Source of the DNA: Gammaproteobacteria bacterium
GTDB taxonomy: Bacteria; Pseudomonadota; Gammaproteobacteria; Pseudomonadales; Litorivicinaceae
Length of the DNA stretch: 32,294 nt
Reading direction: 5' to 3'
NCBI GenBank assembly: GCA_009922705.1
Contig: RFUY01000006.1
Span: 1 to 32,294 of the forward strand
Part shown: positions 8,541 to 16,155 of the stretch, piece after piece
Position numbering within the stretch: the stretch's first letter is position 1
How the letters are laid out: every line of letters starts with the position of its first letter
Notes under the pieces: model-generated
The model's database searches: none
What the model was told of the DNA's origin: nothing
The model's input: only the letters and a program-made list of their open reading frames with translations
Program-made: the position numbers and the translations under genes

Positions 8541-8558
8541 TCTTTTCAGAGATTGCAA
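8531..8558 (-). promoter_or_regulatory. Candidate lexA promoter giving a leaderless transcript
   Basis: On the minus strand TTGCAA (8553-8558) and TAATTT (8531-8536) are separated by 16 bases. The -35 element lies within the last codons of argF and the -10 lies within the LexA box. Transcription would start about 7-8 bases beyond the -10, at 8523-8524, which is the lexA ATG itself. This is inferred from sequence only. Confidence 0.45.
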
Positions 8559-9481
8559 CCGATCTCTGAAATCTGCCCGAGGATCAAATACTCCATCAGG
8601 GCCTTTTGTGCATGCAGGCGGTTCCCGGCTTGTGTCCAGACCCATTTGGTGCGCGGGTCATCGAGCAGCGTGGCACTGATTTCCTCACCACGATGCGCTG
8701 GAAGACAGTGCAGGAACATGACCTCATCGGACGCTTTTTCCAAGAGTGATTCAGTGACTTGAAAGGGAGCGAGCGCGGCGCGACGCTCTCTGATCTCGGC
8801 CTCTTGGCCCATGCTCGCCCAGACATCTGTGGTGACCACCTGCGCACCTTGAACCGCGGCGACGGGGTCTGTGGAAAACTGCACTCGGCCCTGTCCGAGC
8901 GCAACCCAGTGTGGGTCAGGTTGGTAGGCAGAAGGTCCGGCAATGACCAGATCAAAGCCAAACAGACCGGCTGCCTCACAATAGGTTTGGCACACATTAT
9001 TGCCGTCGCCAATCCAAGCTACCTTTAAGTCTGCGAGTTGACCGAACTTTTCAAGCATTGTTTGGAGGTCTGCTAGGAGTTGGCAAGGGTGACAACTGTC
9101 ACTCAACCCATTGATCACGGGGATGTTGGAATACTGCGCGAAGGTTTCGAGTTTATCGTGCCGGTCAGTCCGAATCATGACCGCGTCGACCATCTCGGAG
9201 AGGACGCGCGCGGTGTCTGAGAGCGGTTCTCCGCGACCGAGTTGCGTGTCTGCTGGAGACAGGAAAATCGCTGTCCCACCGAGCTGATGAATCCCCGCCT
9301 CGAAACTCACACGAGTCCGAGTTGATGATTTTTCAAAAATCATTGCTAATACACGCTGTGGCAAGCTCAACACCGGACGACGCTGCTGATGGACATTTTT
9401 TAATGCAGCCGCACGCGACAGCACTTGAAAGTGCGTCGGTTGATCCAAATCGTTCAGAGTGAGAAAGTGTTGTGTTGCCAT
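8546..9481 (-). CDS. argF: Ornithine carbamoyltransferase
   Basis: The enzyme makes citrulline from ornithine and carbamoyl phosphate in arginine synthesis. The 311-residue protein has the carbamoyl-phosphate motif STRTR (53-57), HPCQLLADL (131-139), and the ornithine-site segments DVWASMGQE and HCLPAHRGEE (from 258). The track starts at 9487 (MCMATQ...), but the second ATG at 9481 is better spaced from the upstream GGA, so I use it. The isolated single gene and its length fit the anabolic enzyme rather than an arginine-deiminase operon enzyme. It is divergent from grxD, with 67 bp between starts, and 22 bp upstream of lexA. No arginine-regulator site is obvious. Confidence 0.96.
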   Translation of the reverse strand: MATQHFLTLNDLDQPTHFQVLSRAAALKNVHQQRRPVLSLPQRVLAMIFEKSSTRTRVSFEAGIHQLGGTAIFLSPADTQLGRGEPLSDTARVLSEMVDAVMIRTDRHDKLETFAQYSNIPVINGLSDSCHPCQLLADLQTMLEKFGQLADLKVAWIGDGNNVCQTYCEAAGLFGFDLVIAGPSAYQPDPHWVALGQGRVQFSTDPVAAVQGAQVVTTDVWASMGQEAEIRERRAALAPFQVTESLLEKASDEVMFLHCLPAHRGEEISATLLDDPRTKWVWTQAGNRLHAQKALMEYLILGQISEIGCNL

Positions 9482-9548
9482 GCACATGTTCCAGCAAAGC
9501 GGTGCAGTGTAGCATTGGACTCCCCATCAATCGAGATAGAGAACCTTC

Positions 9549-9869
9549 ATGAGCGTAATTGACACGATCAAGTCCCAAATCGAAGAAAATCCGGTGTTAT
9601 TGTATATGAAAGGAACCCCGAATCAGCCTCAGTGCGGGTTCTCGTCACAGACTGTGCAAGCGCTGATGGCGTGCAACCGGCCGTTTGCATTCGTGAACAT
9701 TCTTGAGCATCCAGACATTCGCGCCGAATTACCGAAGTACGCGGAGTGGCCAACCTTCCCGCAGCTGTGGGTTCAAGGTGAGCTGGTCGGCGGTTGTGAC
9801 ATCGTCCTCGAGATGTACCAGTCCGGCGAACTTAAGCCGATGATTGAGGCGGCGTCGCCCGAAGCTTAA
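9549..9869 (+). CDS. grxD: Monothiol glutaredoxin, Grx4 family
   Basis: This 106-residue protein carries the monothiol active-site motif CGFS (in PNQPQCGFSSQTV) and the class-defining MKGTPNQPQCGFS, WPTFPQLWV and GGCDIVLEM segments. Such glutaredoxins bind a glutathione-ligated [2Fe-2S] cluster with BolA proteins or as homodimers, and act in iron-sulfur cluster delivery. Length is typical of short bacterial forms. A GAGA-rich stretch precedes the ATG at 9549. The 3' end overlaps the opposite-strand sensor kinase gene by 38 bp. Confidence 0.96.
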   Translation: MSVIDTIKSQIEENPVLLYMKGTPNQPQCGFSSQTVQALMACNRPFAFVNILEHPDIRAELPKYAEWPTFPQLWVQGELVGGCDIVLEMYQSGELKPMIEAASPEA

Positions 9870-12800
9870 CTGTGAGCAGAGAGCGCAGTGCGGCAGGCTT
9901 GAGTGGCTTATGCAGCACTGCGGCTCCCACCTGACGGGCGCGTTGTTTCATTTCGTCATCGCGGTCTGCAGTAATTAAAATGCTGAGTAATGTGGGCTGT
10001 TTTTCAACAAGGTCAGCAATCACGTCCGTACCAAGAACTCCGTGATCGAGATGATAGTCCACGAGCGCAGCATCGAGAGGCCCGATGGTCGATTGGACCG
10101 CCAAGGCATCCGAGAGTGTCGACGCCGTGTGGATCGTCGCCCCCCAGCCGCCCAGCAGCGCTTGCATTCCCTGTAAAATCGAAGCGTCATTATCGATCAC
10201 CAGAATCTGTCGATCCTGTAGCGGTTTTGACAGTCCTGCATTCGCCTTCGAGCGAGGGCCATGCAGTGGCACAGGCGTACCCTCGGCTTTTGGAATACTG
10301 ATCCCGAAGTACGAGCCACGTCCAGGCGTCGAGCGTACTTCGAGCGTCAGGTGGAGCAAATCAAGAATCCGTTTTGAAATTGAAAGACCCAACCCCAACC
10401 CTTTTTGATCGGTTTGGACTCCCTCGGACAAGCGCTTGAACTCATCAAAGACTGAGGGCAGGTCATCCGCATGAATCCCAATGCCGGTGTCCCAGACTCC
10501 GACGGAGAGCATTGGGCCACGGGTGCGCATTGCGACTAACACCCGTCCACCGCGATTGGTATAACGGAGGGCGTTGGAAATAAAGTTTTGTAACACACGC
10601 CTGAGTAGCTTGGGGTCGGTGTGGACAACGCAGGACTCCATTCGGGTGGAGAAGCCGATCTGTCGGTCTTCGGCGATGACTCGGAACTCTTCATTGAGTT
10701 GACCAATCAGCTCTTGTAAGTCAAAGACAATCTCCTCTTTCTTGAACGCCCCTGCATCCAGTTTTGAAATTTCGAGAAGGGTTGAGATCAGGTTCTCTGC
10801 TGAGCCGAGTGCGCCCTCAAGGTGATGCGTCAGTTCCCTGATTTCTGCGGTTTCTGCGCGCTCAGACAGCGACGTACAGAACAGGCGAGCGGCGTTTAAC
10901 GGCTGTAACAGGTCATGGCTGGCCGCAGCCAGGAATCGTGTCTTCGAGACGTTGGCCTGCTCCGCAATGCGCTTTGCATCAGACAGTGCGATTTCTGTCG
11001 CGGCGCGACGTCTATTCTCATCGGCAAGTTGGCTGTTGACTTCCTGAAGCGCAAGGGTCCGTTCGATGACACGCGCTTCGAGAGTCTCGTTGGCTTCTTC
11101 GAGTGCACGCGTTGCCACATTTCGTTCGGTGACATCTTGGTAGAGCACAAAGATCCCTTGTACCTTCCCTGACTCATCCCGATGTGGGACATAGAGTGCT
11201 TCGTATTCTCGGTGCTCCCCAACGCGATCGACAGACACCTCGAAACGCTGTCTGCGGCCCTCAAGGGCGCGTTTTAGGTAGGGCTCCCGCGCGTTGAACT
11301 CGGCCTCTGAGAAGATTTCACGGTTTGGCTTTCCGATGACTTGTTCGCGCCACACACGCATCGTGCGTTCAAACGCTTTGTTAATGAATTGGATCCGTAA
11401 ATGTCGGTCGAGATACGCGATCATCGCTGGGAGGTTGTCGGTGTACACCCGAATCGCTTGTTCAGATTCCCGCAGCGCTTGCTCGGTCTGCTTATAGTTC
11501 GTCACATCAGAAAACGAGGTGACGAAGCCACCGTTTGGGGTGGGCTGTCCGATGATTTCTAAGGTGACTCCCGTGGAAAGCGTCACCTCACGGCGATAGG
11601 GGGTGCCGCGGTTTAAAAAGTCAAGCCGACGTTGCACCGCGGTTTCGATTTGCTCATCGGTGGTGTAATGCCCGATCAGGCCACTTTTCACGTTGTGGCG
11701 ATACAGATCGCCGATCGGACGGCCGACCGTGAGGAGGTCATCTGGGAAGTTGAAGATTTCCTGATATCGACGGTTCCATGCCACCAGTAATTGGTTCTGA
11801 TTGACCACGCTGATCCCTTGCGAGAGATGCTCGATCGATCGCCGTAACAGGTCTTGGTTAGACTGTGCGAGCTGTGAGGCCTCGTCGACGAGACTGACTA
11901 ACTCACCGACATGGATGCGCTGCCGTTGGCTGGCTGACCGAATCACGAGCCGTGCAGAAGAGTGGCCGATTTCCTGCGCCAAGGTATTTTCAATGGCTTC
12001 AACGAGCTCTGCGGGCGCTTGATGTCGAGGCGATAGGGTCGGGACTGCGCGCTCCACCTTGTAGGTATCGACTAAGCCTTGGACGCGCTCGGTCCCGAGA
12101 TAGCGACCGGCGAGCGCAATGAGATCGGCGACGGTGATGTGTTGTTTTAAGAACCGGCTAGAGCCGCCACGCGACCGAAACTGTGCATCCACAAAGGCGG
12201 CCGCCTGGATCCGATCGATCAGACGCGAGGTGGTGATCAGCGACACGCCAATGTAGGTGAGTAGGTTCAAGCCCAACGACAGGCCTACGCCAAAACTCAG
12301 CGTATCCACACCCAGTGCCGCTGCACTTGTTTTGACCCAAGAAATATTGGCGTCTAACTCCGGAATCACGAGTGTGAGTAGCCACAGCACGAGTCCAACG
12401 AGCAGGCTCGCTAGGGCTCCATTGCGGTTCCCACTTCGCCAGTACAATCCCCCTAACAGTGCTGGCGCGAACTGCGCTGCCGCGGCAAAGGCCACGAGTC
12501 CAATGGCCGCCAGGGTGCGTTCACTGGTTGCATTTTGATAATAGAGCCAAGCCAAGGCCATCACGGCGACAATGCACGCCCGTCGAATCGAGACGAGAAT
12601 CCAGGCTAAATCTGGGCGCTCACGGAATTGGTCTGGAGACGCCCGAAAGATCAGTGGAAGGACAATCTCGTTCGCAAGCATGATCGCCAACGCCAAGGTG
12701 GACACGAGAATCATGCCAGCGGCTGCGGAGAGCCCTCCGAGGAAGGCCAAGGCCGCCAAGGGATCATTGTTGAAGGCCATGGGTAGCAGCAGCACAAAGG

Positions 12801-13740
12801 CATCCGCCGGTGCGAGTGTCCCGAATTTCAGTAAACCTGCTGCAGCGATCGGGATCACAAATAGCGTAAAACCCAACAGATACAGTGGAAAAACCCATCG
12901 TGCAATACTTTGTGAGCGGGCATCCGGTGCCTCGACGAAGGTCACGTGAAATTGTCTCGGCAAACAAATGATGGCGAGTGCCGCTAAGACAAATTGTGTC
13001 AAAAGGCCCGCTTGGCTGAAGTCTGTGTTAAACACATTGGCGACTTGCGGGGCTGCCCGAGCCTGTTCAAACAGAGCATGGAAGCCATCAAAGAGTTCAA
13101 ACACGCAAAACAGACCGACCAATACAAAGGCCGCTAGCTTCACCAGGCTCTCAACAGCGATCGCAATCATCATGCCACGATGATGGTCACGACGTTGCCC
13201 TGGGAGACGTGTTCCAAAAAGAATGGCGAATAATGTCAATAACAACGCAGCAAACAACGCGGTATCAAGCGGCTCTGGCGCAATGGTTGCGGGAGCACCT
13301 GACATAATATTGAAGGTTTGACCGACTGCTTTAAGTTGTAATGCGATGTATGGAATGGTGCCAAACAAGGCAATGAGTGTGGTGAGCACGGCAAGCGCAT
13401 GGGATCGCCCGTAGCGTGCCGACATGAAGTCCGCTAGCGAGCCGATGTGGTGCGTGCGCACCACCGCCGCGAATTTCAGGATCACTGGCCAGCCAAACAA
13501 AAATACCGCGATTGGCCCAAGGTAAATGGGTGCAAAGGCCCATCCTGAGGCGGCTGCCGAGCCCACCGCCCCGTAGTAGGTCCAACTGGTTGCATAGACA
13601 CCAATGGACAGTGGGTAGACCCAATCGCTTGAGCGTGCACCACCAAAGGATGAGGTGTCACGATCCCCATGCCAGGCAATGATGAAAAGAACGCCCAGGT
13701 AGCCCAGTGACAGGATTGCTAGTTCCCACGGTGTTGACAC
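9832..13740 (-). CDS. CrbS/MxtR-like hybrid sensor kinase with Na+/solute symporter-type sensor domain
   Basis: This 1302-residue protein combines, in order: an N-terminal SLC5-like transporter domain with about 12-13 membrane helices (to about residue 500), a linker in the position of the STAC domain, two PAS domains (about 635-760 and 775-890), a coiled coil, a HisKA domain with phospho-acceptor His942 (AAASHDLLQPLNA), a HATPase domain (NFISNALRYT, DTGIGI, GLGLGLSISKRI) and a receiver with Asp1228 (ALVDYHLD) and Lys in LHKPLKP. The architecture is that of CrbS/MxtR sensors, which with a LuxR-type partner control acetate use; CbrA is similar but lacks the receiver. The start is GTG 13740, with AAGGAG 5 bases upstream, rather than the track's 13800. 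It is divergent from the symporter block. No partner response regulator gene is in the window. Confidence 0.9.
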   Translation of the reverse strand: MSTPWELAILSLGYLGVLFIIAWHGDRDTSSFGGARSSDWVYPLSIGVYATSWTYYGAVGSAAASGWAFAPIYLGPIAVFLFGWPVILKFAAVVRTHHIGSLADFMSARYGRSHALAVLTTLIALFGTIPYIALQLKAVGQTFNIMSGAPATIAPEPLDTALFAALLLTLFAILFGTRLPGQRRDHHRGMMIAIAVESLVKLAAFVLVGLFCVFELFDGFHALFEQARAAPQVANVFNTDFSQAGLLTQFVLAALAIICLPRQFHVTFVEAPDARSQSIARWVFPLYLLGFTLFVIPIAAAGLLKFGTLAPADAFVLLLPMAFNNDPLAALAFLGGLSAAAGMILVSTLALAIMLANEIVLPLIFRASPDQFRERPDLAWILVSIRRACIVAVMALAWLYYQNATSERTLAAIGLVAFAAAAQFAPALLGGLYWRSGNRNGALASLLVGLVLWLLTLVIPELDANISWVKTSAAALGVDTLSFGVGLSLGLNLLTYIGVSLITTSRLIDRIQAAAFVDAQFRSRGGSSRFLKQHITVADLIALAGRYLGTERVQGLVDTYKVERAVPTLSPRHQAPAELVEAIENTLAQEIGHSSARLVIRSASQRQRIHVGELVSLVDEASQLAQSNQDLLRRSIEHLSQGISVVNQNQLLVAWNRRYQEIFNFPDDLLTVGRPIGDLYRHNVKSGLIGHYTTDEQIETAVQRRLDFLNRGTPYRREVTLSTGVTLEIIGQPTPNGGFVTSFSDVTNYKQTEQALRESEQAIRVYTDNLPAMIAYLDRHLRIQFINKAFERTMRVWREQVIGKPNREIFSEAEFNAREPYLKRALEGRRQRFEVSVDRVGEHREYEALYVPHRDESGKVQGIFVLYQDVTERNVATRALEEANETLEARVIERTLALQEVNSQLADENRRRAATEIALSDAKRIAEQANVSKTRFLAAASHDLLQPLNAARLFCTSLSERAETAEIRELTHHLEGALGSAENLISTLLEISKLDAGAFKKEEIVFDLQELIGQLNEEFRVIAEDRQIGFSTRMESCVVHTDPKLLRRVLQNFISNALRYTNRGGRVLVAMRTRGPMLSVGVWDTGIGIHADDLPSVFDEFKRLSEGVQTDQKGLGLGLSISKRILDLLHLTLEVRSTPGRGSYFGISIPKAEGTPVPLHGPRSKANAGLSKPLQDRQILVIDNDASILQGMQALLGGWGATIHTASTLSDALAVQSTIGPLDAALVDYHLDHGVLGTDVIADLVEKQPTLLSILITADRDDEMKQRARQVGAAVLHKPLKPAALRSLLTVKLRATPPQSSA

Positions 13741-13881
13741 GTCAGCTCCTTCAATACGGCGAACATTCGCAGGCCGTGAACCCGCACATAATACGACCAA
13801 TGTTTAGATTTTTGGGCGATCAACAGGTGATACCTTTACCGTGCTTCCTTTTTTTAACGATAACGAGGGTGGAGAAGCACT

Positions 13882-14136
13882 ATGGATGAGCAACAAGCTC
13901 GGGCCTATTGGCAAGAGAACATCCGCACCATCATGCAACTATTGGTGGTCTGGTTCATTGTCTCCTATGGCTGTGGGGTCCTATTTGTGGATCTCTTGGA
14001 TACGATCGCCATTGGCGGTTTTAAGTTGGGGTTCTGGTTTGCACAGCAGGGGTCAATGTATGTCTTTTTGATCCTGATTTTTGTCTATGCAAAACGCATG
14101 AACACGATCGATGAAAAATACGACGTGCACGAATAA
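13882..14136 (+). CDS. DUF4212 small symporter subunit
   Basis: This 84-residue protein has two hydrophobic helices (IMQLLVVWFIVSYGCGVLF and GSMYVFLILIFVYAKRM) and an N-terminal WQEN segment, as in DUF4212 proteins. These are the small partners of VC_2705-type sodium/solute symporters. The ATG at 13882 follows GGTGGAG about 7 bases upstream. The large subunit gene begins 12 bp after this stop, so they form one operon. It is analogous in position to YjcH before ActP in E. coli, though the family is different. The 141-bp gap to the divergent sensor gene must hold both promoters; I could not assign elements there with confidence. Confidence 0.92.
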   Translation: MDEQQARAYWQENIRTIMQLLVVWFIVSYGCGVLFVDLLDTIAIGGFKLGFWFAQQGSMYVFLILIFVYAKRMNTIDEKYDVHE

Positions 14137-14148
14137 GGACAAAAAATC

Positions 14149-16065
14149 ATGGAACTACAAACTCTGATTTACCTGTTTGTCGGTGCGTCATTCGCACTGT
14201 ACATCGGGATTGCAATTTGGGCGAAAGCTGCCTCCACCTCTGACTTTTACATTGCTGGTGGCGGTGTCAACCCTGTGATGAATGGGATGGCGACAGCGGC
14301 TGACTGGATGTCTGCAGCCTCGTTTATTTCCTTGGCGGGGATTGTGTCGCTGCTTGGCCGTGATGGGACTGCCTACTTGATGGGTTGGACCGGTGGGTAT
14401 GTATTGCTGGCGATGTTGCTTGCACCATACTTGCGGAAGTTTGGGAAGTTTACAGTGCCCGATTTCGTGGGTGACCGTTACTACTCTGACGTCGCACGTA
14501 CCGTTGCGGTGATTTGTGTCATCTTCATTTCGTTTACCTATGTTGCTGGACAGATGCGCGGTGTGGGAATTGTGTTTTCACGGTTCTTGCAGGTCGACAT
14601 CGACACAGGCGTGGTGCTCGGGATGGCGGTTGTCTTCGTGTACGCCGTCTTGGGTGGCATGAAGGGGATTACCTACACACAGGTCGCTCAGTATTGCGTC
14701 TTGATTGTGGCGTATACGATCCCAGCGATCTTCTTATCATTGCAAATCACCGGTGACTTCCTCCCACAAATGGGTTTTGGTGGCACCATTGAATTTGCCT
14801 TTGATAATGGCGTTCGGGAAATTCCGGCAGGCACGTATGTGCTGCACGCACTTGATCAGTCGTTTAAGGATCTTGGCTTCGCCATTCCTTACACTGAAGG
14901 TCGTGCTGGGGTTTGGGATACCTTCCTTCTGACCGTTGCCTTGATGGCCGGTACAGCGGGTCTTCCACACGTAATTGTGCGGTTCTTCACCGTGCCACGT
15001 GTCCGTGACGCGCGGATTTCTGCCGGGTGGGCGTTGCTGTTCATTTCGATCCTTTACACCGTCTGTCCTGCAGTCGGCGCGTTTGGACGTTTGAACCTCA
15101 TCAAGAATCTGCAAAACAACGATTACGCTGCGTGGACACGTGAGTGTACATCGGAAGATCTTGCGAATATTCAGGCGGCACAGCGTGCTGGTCAGGATAC
15201 TGCGCGGATGCCTTGCCGCGGCCAGTGGTTTGCAACCTGGGAAAACTCAGGCTTGATCGCTTGGTTGGACAAGAACGGCGATGGCAAGATCCAAATCGCG
15301 AACGGCGGCGCTTTCAAGGGTAAGGCTGCTTACACCGGAGAGCGTGGTGCGTCCGGAGAGCGGTTGATTTCCAACGAAGCAGTGGCAACACCTGCTGGGC
15401 AAGCCGTCGGTAACGAAGTGGTCGTTGACCGCGACATTATCGTGTTGGCAAACCCAGAAATCGCGGCACTGCCGAACTGGGTGATTGCGTTGATTGCTGC
15501 AGGTGGTTTGGCGGCAGCATTGTCAACAGCGGCCGGCTTGTTGCTGGTGATTTCGTCCTCGATTTCACATGACCTGTTGGGTCGCGTGATTTATAAGGAT
15601 GAAGCGACAGGTAAGTCTAAGTTGTCAGAAGGGCAAGAATTGATGGCCGCACGGATTGCTGCCGCATTCGCCATTTTGGTCGCAGGCTATCTGGGGATCA
15701 ATCCACCAGGCTTCGTTGCTCAGGTCGTTGCGTTTGCATTCGGTCTGGCGGCAGCCTCGTTCTTCCCGGTTATTATCAACGGTATCTTTGATAAGCGGAT
15801 GAACAAGGAAGGCGCGATTGCCGGGATGGCCGTTGGTTTGACCTTGACCTTCGTCTATATCGTGTTGAACGTGTTTGTCGATTCTTCTGGAACCTACAAG
15901 ATCTTCTCGATTGAAGCGACAGGGATCGGCACGGTGGCCATGGTCATCCACTTTGTAGTGGCGTACTTCGTGTCTCGTGCGACTGCGGCTCCGCCACAGG
16001 AAATCCAAGACATGGTGGAAAGCATCCGGATCCCACGTGGAGCTGGCGACGCTGTTGCCCACTAA
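14149..16065 (+). CDS. Sodium:solute symporter, VC_2705/ActP-like (probable acetate or short-chain carboxylate)
   Basis: The 638-residue protein is an SLC5/SSS symporter with about 13 membrane helices. Family landmarks are STSDFYIAGGGVNPVMNGMA near residue 30, ADWMSAASFISLAGIV, YVAGQMRGVG, AGLPHVIVRFFTV and GGLAAALSTAAGLLLVISSSISHDLL. A large hydrophilic insert (about 325-440) lies between helices and contains DKNGDGKI at residues 374-381, an EF-hand-like loop. AAGGA lies about 9 bases before the ATG. Pairing with DUF4212 and with an acetate-type sensor suggests monocarboxylate uptake, most likely acetate; substrate is inference. A strong terminator follows at 16096. Codon use is plain and high-expression-like. 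Confidence 0.93.
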   Translation: MELQTLIYLFVGASFALYIGIAIWAKAASTSDFYIAGGGVNPVMNGMATAADWMSAASFISLAGIVSLLGRDGTAYLMGWTGGYVLLAMLLAPYLRKFGKFTVPDFVGDRYYSDVARTVAVICVIFISFTYVAGQMRGVGIVFSRFLQVDIDTGVVLGMAVVFVYAVLGGMKGITYTQVAQYCVLIVAYTIPAIFLSLQITGDFLPQMGFGGTIEFAFDNGVREIPAGTYVLHALDQSFKDLGFAIPYTEGRAGVWDTFLLTVALMAGTAGLPHVIVRFFTVPRVRDARISAGWALLFISILYTVCPAVGAFGRLNLIKNLQNNDYAAWTRECTSEDLANIQAAQRAGQDTARMPCRGQWFATWENSGLIAWLDKNGDGKIQIANGGAFKGKAAYTGERGASGERLISNEAVATPAGQAVGNEVVVDRDIIVLANPEIAALPNWVIALIAAGGLAAALSTAAGLLLVISSSISHDLLGRVIYKDEATGKSKLSEGQELMAARIAAAFAILVAGYLGINPPGFVAQVVAFAFGLAAASFFPVIINGIFDKRMNKEGAIAGMAVGLTLTFVYIVLNVFVDSSGTYKIFSIEATGIGTVAMVIHFVVAYFVSRATAAPPQEIQDMVESIRIPRGAGDAVAH

Positions 16066-16071
16066 TGACCT

Positions 16072-16087
16072 CCTGATCTTGATCAGG
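16072..16087 (+). other. Hairpin directly after the symporter gene
   Basis: CCTGATC-TT-GATCAGG is a perfect 7-bp inverted repeat 6 bases after the symporter stop. It has no T-tract of its own. With the adjacent terminator it would form a double hairpin at the 3' end, which could protect the message from exonucleases. Confidence 0.5.
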
Positions 16088-16095
16088 ACTTAACG

Positions 16096-16123
16096 AAAAA
16101 GGGCGCCAGTTGGCGCCCTTTTT
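16096..16123. terminator. Strong Rho-independent terminator after the symporter gene
   Basis: AAAAAGGGCGCCA-GT-TGGCGCCCTTTTT forms a GC-rich 8-bp stem flanked by an A-run and a T-run of five. It therefore works in the plus direction and is symmetric enough to act both ways. It separates the DUF4212/symporter operon from the DUF294 gene 33 bp further on. Confidence 0.92.
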
Positions 16124-16155
16124 CATGGCACGATAGGGCAGCTCTGGAGGAGACG

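Noticed and set aside
8547-8568. Intrinsic terminator between argF and lexA
   Set aside because: The stem is good but no T-tract follows on either strand; kept only as an inverted repeat.
13741-13800. N-terminal extension of the sensor kinase to the ATG at 13800
   Set aside because: The GTG at 13740 has a strong ribosome site (AAGGAG, 5 bases away) and opens directly onto the first membrane helix; the extension is Arg-rich and unlikely.
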